Below, one piece after another: positions 6,620-12,137 of a stretch of DNA of 12,137 bases. This DNA comes from Auxenochlorella pyrenoidosa (Eukaryota > Chlorophyta > Trebouxiophyceae > Chlorellales > Chlorellaceae): assembly GCA_001430745.1 (NCBI GenBank), contig KQ482053.1, positions 154,844 to 166,980 of the forward strand, in the 5' to 3' direction. Below the pieces are notes generated by a model. The model saw nothing but the letters and a program-made list of their open reading frames with translations. It was not told the DNA's origin and made no database searches. A program made the translations under genes and the position numbers. How positions within the stretch are numbered: the first letter of the stretch is position 1; each line of letters opens with the position of its first letter.

Positions 6620-9600
6620 TCAGTCAATCAGCTCGAGGGCCAGCTTCAACTGGTCCTCCAAATCCTGCCAGCGCGCAGCGCTGGCCACCAGCACAGCAGT
6701 GGAGAAGATCTCCTGCTGCTGTGGAAGGGAGAAGCCTGCCCAGCCGGCCACAATGTCCTGCAGGACGCAGCCGCAGCCAGCAGTGGACACCAGATGGGTC
6801 AGCCCGCAGCCATCAGTCATCAAAAGCACCCCGAATGGACACCCTGCACGAAGCCCCACATGCTGCAGAAAAGGGTTGTGATTTGCACAAGCCCCCGCAC
6901 ACACAGTGCATGCCTGGAGCCCCGCGCACCCGCAGCGTGTGGCCGCCCTGGCCGGCCAGCAGCAGGCGGCCCAGCGGGCGCAGCATCGAGGCCGAACAGC
7001 TCGTGTCGGCCTTTTCAAAGGCGGCCGGGAGGTTTTGCAGCACCTGCTGCGCTGCCTGCGTGTACACGCGCTCCATCTCGGGGGTCAGTGTGGGGCTTCC
7101 CGTGCTGGCAGCTGGCGTGGCGTCTGCATCGGCAGCCGCATGTGGCGCTGCGGTGCCATTCTGCGGCTCAGGCTGCTGCACATCCTGCTGCAGCGCTGGC
7201 GGGGCGGCAAGCTGAGCCAGCAGCAGAGGGCGGCCCCCATCAGGAGGGCGCTGCCGCTGCTGCTGGGCCGGCAGCATGCACAGCAGCGCGGCCTCTTCAG
7301 CAGGGCAGCACGCGCTCTGCTGCGTCCCTGGCAGCGCCAGCACGGCTTGCGCCTCGATGTCTTCACTGGGCTGGCTGCCCACCCTGCTGCCGCCGCCGGC
7401 CAGCGCTTCTGCATGCACAGCTGCCGGCAGCAGCAGGGCCGGCTGATGGCCGTTCGCAGCCAGCCCCGCATTTCCGTGCATGTCAGGCGGCTCTTCAACT
7501 CCAACCTCCACTGCACCCTTTGGCCCAGCTAGCAGCCGAGCTAAAACAGCCGGCTGCCCCTGCTGCTGCTGCTGCTGCTGAGTTGCTGGGCCCCCATTGG
7601 CCTCATGCTCATCCTGCGGCAGCTGTTCGCTGTGCTCCACCACTGCCGGCGCTGCTGCGCCTTGCTGCTCCTCCTCTGCAGCTGCCCGAGGCTCACGCTT
7701 GACCTGGACCTGTGCTGCCAACCCCAGCGCTGGCGCTGCTGCCGCTTCTGCTGCTGCTTCTACTGCCGCTGTCATGGGTTCAGCTGCTGGAGGTGGTGGC
7801 GGTGAGGCTTCTTTCGCCTCTGCTGCTGCTTCGGCTGCTGCTTGCGTTGCTGGTGCTGCTTGTGCTGCGGCTTGTGCTGCTGGCGCCGCGTCTGCTGTGG
7901 TTGGTGAAGCTGGAGTGGCACGTGTCGCTGCTAGTAAAACTGACGCCGCTTCAGTTTCCGCTGCTGGGGCAGAAGCTGCTGCTGCTGCCGCCTCCCCTGC
8001 CATCGGCATCTCACCGTCCCCCTGGGCTGCACCAGTGGACAAAGCGGGGCCTGCAGCCGCGGCGGCAGCTGGGCCAGCTGCCGTGGTGACTGCTGCCGTC
8101 GGGGGCGCCCCTGCCGAGGGCTCTGTGGACTGGAGCCGCAGGGAAACCAGCCCCGCAATGGCCTCCTCATCATCGCTGTCCTCCAGCATGCTGAGCTGCG
8201 AGCGAGGCTGCCTGGCCGCGGCGCGCCGCCGCGGCGGCAGTGGCGATGCCTTCTGCTGCTGCTGCTGCTGCTGCGAGCTTGATGGGCAGGGCGGCTTCAG
8301 CGGCGAGCGCTGCACGCCCGCGCTCCCAGGCAGCAGAACAGGCTGCCACAGAGCGTTGGCGGGCCGCTGTGCCTGCACCGTGGCTGCTGCTGCCGCTGCG
8401 GCCTGCGCCTGCACTGCTTGCCAAATCTCCAGCTGTTCCTTGCTTGGAGCGTGCCACAAGTGCACAAGCTGGGCGGGGGCTGCTGCAGCTGCTGTAGTGC
8501 CAAGGTTGGACTTCTGCAGGTTGACAGGCTTCACAGGCAGCGCCAGCAGCGGCCCCATTGCCGCCGCAGCCGCCGTGGCAGCTGCCATGCCCGGCGCGAT
8601 TGCAAGCGGGACCAGCGGCCGCTGCGGTGCTGCTTGCTCCGGCTTTTCAGCCGGCGGGCCAGGCCGGCGGCGGCGCTTGGCGGCCGTCGGCTCCTCAGCG
8701 CGCCCCGGCCCACTAGCTGCATTTCCAGCTGCTGGCGCTGCTGCTGGCGCTGCTGCCCCTGTGGACACATTTGAGGAGGCCGCTGCTGCTGTTGGTGCTG
8801 CTTGTGCTGCTGCTGCGGGCTTGGGTGCGGGCGGCGCAGCCCGCGCAGGGCCCGCAGCGCCGCCGCCCTTTGCAGGCTGCCCCTGCTGCTGCTCCGGCTG
8901 CCGCCCCCTGCGCCGCTTGGATGGGGTGCCCTGCTGCTCCTCCTTCCCCTGCTGCTTGTCCTGCTGCGGCCGCTTGCGCGGCGGGGTGGGCGCTGGCGAG
9001 CGCACGGCCCTCCCTTCAGAGGCCTGCTCGCTGTCGGAGACCACCCGCGGCAGCCTGCCCACCTGCACCCCGAGCTGCCTGCACAGCAGCAACAGACCGG
9101 CGGAGAAGGGGAGGTGCTCAATGCAAGCACGCGTGCCGAACAGGGCAGCGGACCAGGAGCAGTGTGCGCGTGTGCCCGAGCCTGCCAGGGCTGCCCTGGA
9201 GAGCGCAGGCTGAGACGCATCCTGCTGATATAGGCGCTGCTGAGGCGCACTTGGCTCGGCGGGACAGAGTGGAGATGGTGTAGCCGTGGTACGCGCTGAT
9301 CTCCTGAAGAGAGGGACCAAGGCAGGCGGGGCCAAGGGCGATGCTAAGGGTTGGTCGAGGTCGACCACCATCCGGTTGGACGATAGGTGCGCTACAGGAA
9401 GGTGTGGCAGACAGCCTGCGCGGCGTTCTGCTGCTGCGCTGCTGGCGGGCCCCAGCCCCCCGCACCGCCCCGACAGCAGCCAGCACCCACCCGCAGGCTC
9501 ATGCCCCCGTGCACAATGTGCTGCTGCAGGAACTCTGTTTTGACCAGGTTCTCCGGCCTGTTGCGCGGGTCTGCGACGCACGGAACCATGAGAGGTGGGC

Positions 9601-10129
9601 CAAACGGTGAGCAAGGATGCGGAACAATCCCCCAGGTATACAGGGGGTGCGCGCATCCACATGATGCCAGCCCGCCCGCTTCACGGTGTGCCTGCTGCAT
9701 GCATTGGGCCCACTCCAGGCCCCTCCAGGGCGCACCATTGGCATCGCGGGTGCTGCGCCGCCCCGGCTTGCGCACTGTCTGCAGCTCCGCCTCTGTCAGC
9801 GGCGGGGCGCCGCACGCGGGGCAGACGGTGCGCTGGACTGCGGGTGGGAAGAGCGCGTAGTGTGCGAAAATGCAATTTGTACAATTTGCAATTCATAAAC
9901 TTTGTAATGTAACGCCGCCTTGTCAACAGCGGGAAGGCAACATGTGGGCAGAGTGCATACAGCGGGGCTGCCGCTCACCCTTGTCCGCGGCAGAAGCCTG
10001 CTTTGAAGGCTGTGAAGCCTGCGACTGCGAGGCTGGTGGCGCAGCCTGCTTTTGAGGTGATGGCAGCGGTGAAGCGGCGGGCCTGGGGTCTGTGCCGACC
10101 GCCGGCACCTCTGCTGCCGGCCCCTCCAT
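6620..10129 (-). CDS. Putative nuclear protein with CxxC motif, helix-turn-helix and long Ala/Gln/Pro-rich region, 6 exons
   Basis: Proposed exons are 10129-9979, 9837-9685, 9570-9491, 9303-9251, 9078-6930 and 6862-6620 (942 residues, stop TGA). The ATG at 10129 follows an in-frame stop at 10181-10183. After a Pro/Ser/Gln tail, residues 51-60 read VQRTVCPACG, possibly half a zinc site, followed by a conserved-looking stretch with GRRSTRD and PWRGLEWAQCM. Residues 123-150 read GGMSLREISAYHGYTISTLS and on to RRAKQLGV. This is a typical helix-turn-helix: helix, Gly turn, then a recognition helix with S-T-L-S-R-R. A long disordered middle has basic clusters PPRKRP, PSKRRRGR and AAKRRRRP (nuclear localisation), two Q7 tracts, much poly-Ala and VKRE at 7703-7692 (a sumoylation consensus). 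The last 100 or so residues, beginning near TPEMERVYTQAAQQVLQNLP, are ordered and helical and cross intron 5. I know no family combining these; transcriptional or chromatin role is inference. Confidence 0.68.
6863..6929 (-). other. Intron 5 of gene D (GTGCGC...TTCTGCAG, 67 bases)
   Basis: The minus strand reads CTGCGG|GTGCGC and CCTTTTCTGCAG|CATGTG, phase 0. The intron switches reading frame between two protein-like stretches, GRLLLAGQGGHTLR and HVGLRAGCPFGVLLMTDG, and the new frame runs to the stop at 6620-6622. Without it, the upstream frame reads into unlikely sequence and stops at 6813. Confidence 0.78.
7560..7580 (-). repeat. (CAG)7 microsatellite coding for Q7 in gene D
   Basis: Seven CTG units on the + strand are read as CAG on the coding strand, giving seven Gln in frame inside the disordered region of gene D. 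Confidence 0.85.
8253..8273 (-). repeat. Second (CAG)7 microsatellite coding for Q7 in gene D
   Basis: This is an identical seven-unit tract in the same gene and frame, in a Ser/Gln-rich context just before KASPLPPRRR. The tracts are pure, with no CAA interruptions, which favours length change. Confidence 0.85.
9838..9978 (-). other. Intron 1 of gene D (GTGAGC...CCCGCAG, 141 bases)
   Basis: The donor GACAAGG|GTGAGC and acceptor CTCTTCCCACCCGCAG|TCC join in phase 1 to give ADK-VQRTVCPACG. The inside of the intron is conspicuously AT-rich for this window (about 9870-9915) and carries stops in the retained frame. Confidence 0.72.
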
Positions 10130-11222
10130 ACTGCGGCCGCCCCTGCCGCCCGTGTGGCTCGGTGGCAGATCGCAACGAAGCTACCGGTCAGTCGAGAGGG
10201 CCTGCAGGAAGCCATGCCAGGGGAAGGTCGAGGCTGGAGGGGCTCCAGGGGGACCGGGCAACCGACCGGCTTCAGGGCCGCCATCCCGCTTTCCTTTAAG
10301 CTACCTCAAGGTCTCACCGGCTGCCGCTGTGCGCGGCTCCTGCGGCCAAGGCAGCCGTGGGCCTCAGCCTGCGAGCCACGGGCCGCGCCGGCGGGTGCTG
10401 CTTGCTGTCCCAAGGCGCAAGCGAGAGCGTTTGGAGCCAGAAGAACGCGGGCAGCAAGGCATCTCCCGGCTCACAGAATGCAAAGCTGACCACTTGCATT
10501 GCGCCCTGGCTGCTGCGACACACGCGACGACGACACGACTGATGCATTCTGCGGCACATGGTCACAGATGGACGCAGCTGGCCAATGGCATACTCGATGT
10601 TGTTGCCGGGGCTCGATTGATGGTTCTCTTTACTGCCTGGCTTGCGCGCCGCACATGGGGCCGCACGCCTCGTGTGAGTGTTTTCAACAGCAGACCTTAT
10701 CGTGGGGAATGATAGTGAAGCTCTCCTCCCTGGGGTTGATCGGCTGTTTATTTTTGGTACATATCTTCGTGGCGAATATCTACACTGTTTCAAGCATTGA
10801 ATACAACAGCAGCAGCAGCACGTCCCCTTGCCGCTGTCGCAGCAGAGCTCGCTCACTGCCTTCCTGCTCAACAGATAGCGCAAGCGCTGTGTTCACAAAA
10901 CAAACTGTCGGGCACTAAGGGTTTCGACTTCACCTTGTTCTGCGGTCAGTGTGCTGCAGAAGCCATTGCAAAGCAACGTGCCCCTGGTTGGCCCCTTGAG
11001 TGAACCGCATCAGTGAGACCAAGTTACGTGTTCTTCTTGGCCAGGAGGGCAGAAAGGCGTTGCTGTAGTTGGAAGAACAGCATGCAGCAGCTAGCGAGCT
11101 GCTAAAGCTGCCGCAGCTGCACCAGCCGTGCTGCTGCCGCTCCCGCCCCAGCACGGCGCAGCATGTTCTTCCTCGCAGAACCGAGACCGTGCAGGCTGTG
11201 CTCATACAGCTGGGTTGTCACC
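10130..11222. promoter_or_regulatory. Divergent intergenic region and probable bidirectional promoter of genes D and E
   Basis: About 1.1 kb lies between the ATG of gene D (-) and that of RPN13 (+). Several long open frames exist on both strands (up to about 200 codons), but their composition is erratic (runs of Cys, Arg, Ser), they lack splice or poly(A) context, and none reads like a conserved protein. An AT-richer patch at about 10700-10810 includes TTTATTTTTGGTAC (10747-10760), and a (CAG)4 run sits near 10806. I find no TGTAA on either strand, so there is no evidence for a separate transcript. Confidence 0.4.
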
Positions 11223-12137
11223 ATGGACGTCATCGTGGAGCTCCGCGCCGGCAGGATGCGCCTAGCCGACGGCAAGCTCTGCGCAGACCCTCGCAAGGGT
11301 CTGATTCAAGTCTGTCAGGCAAGGAAACGTCCGCAGGCCGATCCGCCGAGCCTTACAGCAGCGGCCGCCGGGGCTCTCGTGCAACGTGCCGCTAGTGCTG
11401 CCCGGCCAACCGCCGGCCCCTGCCGCTTCCCCCCTGCCGCAGGATGAGGCAGAGATGACCCATTTTTGCTGGGCCGAGCGCGACGCCGCCACCGGCAACC
11501 CTGTGCCGGGAGAACCAGAGATTGACATTGTAATCATTCCGGGAGAGTGCAGCTTTGGCAAGGTGCGGGCATGGCCGCTGGCATCCTGCGCAGCGCCCGC
11601 CCCGCGCCGCTGGCCAGGCCCCTCATGGCTGCCCTTCTTGCCAGGCATGCACCTGCCAGCCTGGACTTGTTTCCGACCTATCTGTCTCACGCGACATGCC
11701 ACACCGCCGCCTTACGCAGATCGCACGACCAGGGGCCCGCATCTTTGAGCTGCGCTTCCCGGAAGAGAAGCACCGAAACATGTTCTTTTGGGCGCAGGTG
11801 TGTGGCATGGCCCGGCCGAGCTCCGCCCTGCTGTCACTCTGGTGTCAAGCACGCTGCTTGCCTTGTTTCTCACGCGGTGCATGTGCCGGCTGCAGGCCCC
11901 ACCGCCGCCCCTGCGGGCCTGCGCTGCTGGCGGTTGCCAGGGATGCACTTTTGGCCAAGAACAAACCCATGCACCCCCTCACAGCCCAGCAGCCCCCGCT
12001 CACAGCCTGGGCTCCACACCCTTTGCCGGCCCACATTCCCAGGAGGTGGATGCATCGACAGATGACGACTACATTGCTGCCATCGGCCTGGCCCTGAGCC
12101 CAGACGAGGAGGGCGAGGAGATGGAGACAGAGGCAGC
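11223..12137 (+). CDS. RPN13: 26S proteasome ubiquitin receptor RPN13/ADRM1, N-terminal part (3' end outside window)
   Basis: Rpn13 sits on the proteasome lid/base via Rpn2, binds ubiquitin chains through its N-terminal Pru domain, and activates the deubiquitinase UCH37 through its C-terminal domain. Proposed exons are 11223-11318, 11443-11562, 11720-11797 and 12043 to the window edge; all joins are phase 0. Pru landmarks in order are VELRAGRM (family: EFRAGKM), DPRKGLIQV (KGLVYI), MTHFCWAERD (LIHFCWKDR), IDIVIIPGECSFGKV (DLIIFPDDCEFKRV), RIFELRF (RVYVLKF) and NMFFWAQ (RLFFWMQ). The ATG at 11223 sits in a strong context (ACCATGG); an in-frame ATG at 11163 would add 20 residues. A short Pro/Gly insertion lies between CWAERD and IDIV. 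After FFWAQ the reading goes straight to a very acidic stretch, DASTDDDYIAAIGLALSPDE, instead of the usual EPK-x-NxYLN helix, so exon 4 or its acceptor is less certain. The UCH37-binding domain would lie beyond the window. Confidence 0.9.
11319..11442 (+). other. Intron 1 of RPN13, apparent GC-AG intron (124 bases)
   Basis: The donor reads TGTCAG|GCAAGG and the acceptor CCCCTGCCGCAG|GATGAG, phase 0. With this GC donor the protein reads KGLIQVCQ-DEAEMTHFCW, the same length as the human segment from KGL to FCW. The nearest GT donor (CAA|GTCTGT, 11310) would delete three residues from this beta-sheet core and has a poorer consensus. Confidence 0.72.

Noticed and set aside
6949..6960. 12-base perfect palindrome CTGGCCGGCCAG
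   Set aside because: It lies in coding sequence of gene D and is expected by chance in GC-rich DNA.
7597..9213. 538-codon open frame on the + strand, opposite gene D
   Set aside because: It is the exact antisense of the poly-Ala/poly-Gln coding exon. GCN and CAG codons read backwards rarely give stops, and its product is a featureless Ala/Cys/Ser run. The minus-strand frame carries NLS clusters, Q tracts and spliced ordered ends.
9369..9415. Extra small exon in gene D reading AHLSSNRM
   Set aside because: It can be spliced in phase only with a weak GTGCTG donor. Skipping it uses a better donor (GTGGGT at 9490), an ordinary 187-base intron, and yields an uninterrupted helix-turn-helix.
10092..10883. 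Open frames of about 190-206 codons on both strands in the D/E intergenic region
   Set aside because: There is no conserved-looking stretch, no poly(A) signal and odd composition (runs of Cys and Arg); the minus-strand frame has a TTG rather than ATG at its start. Treated as non-coding.

Overview
The window looks like nuclear DNA of a green alga, most likely a trebouxiophyte of the Chlorella type. This is inferred from strongly GC-rich sequence, short introns with GTG-type donors and pyrimidine/GCAG acceptors, Ala/Gln/Pro-rich low-complexity proteins, and the green-algal poly(A) signal TGTAA about 200-230 bases after two stop codons. There is no sign of bacterial operons, ribosome binding sites, RNA genes, CRISPR arrays or transposons. 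All gene models are spliced by eye: I joined stretches that read like protein across plausible splice sites and checked that every join keeps phase.

Five protein genes alternate strictly in strand (+ - + - +). (A) 2-559, +, is the 3' end of a Leu/Ala-rich helical protein. (B) 2890-944, -, is a three-exon coiled-coil protein whose N-terminal motif resembles SPICE1/CCDC52, a spindle and centriole protein. (C) 3920-6119, +, is a five-exon multi-pass membrane protein of unknown function. (D) 10129-6620, -, is a six-exon, about 942-residue putative nuclear protein with a CxxC motif and a helix-turn-helix near its N-terminus, a long disordered Ala/Gln/Pro middle with basic nuclear-localisation clusters, and a helical C-terminal domain. 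(E) 11223 to the window edge, +, is the 5' part of RPN13/ADRM1, the ubiquitin receptor of the 26S proteasome.

A/B and C/D are convergent, with 384 and 500 bases between stop codons. B/C and D/E are divergent, with about 1.0 and 1.1 kb between start codons that presumably hold bidirectional promoters. Nothing suggests the five genes share a pathway; this is ordinary dense algal gene packing.

The best observations are two introns that appear to use GC-AG instead of GT-AG splice sites, each supported by the protein reading across the junction (RPN13 intron 1 and SPICE1-like intron 2). Others are the overlapping 3' ends of A and B, a clade-specific-looking HTH protein (D), and an RPN13 Pru domain whose ubiquitin-contact loop departs from the human pattern.
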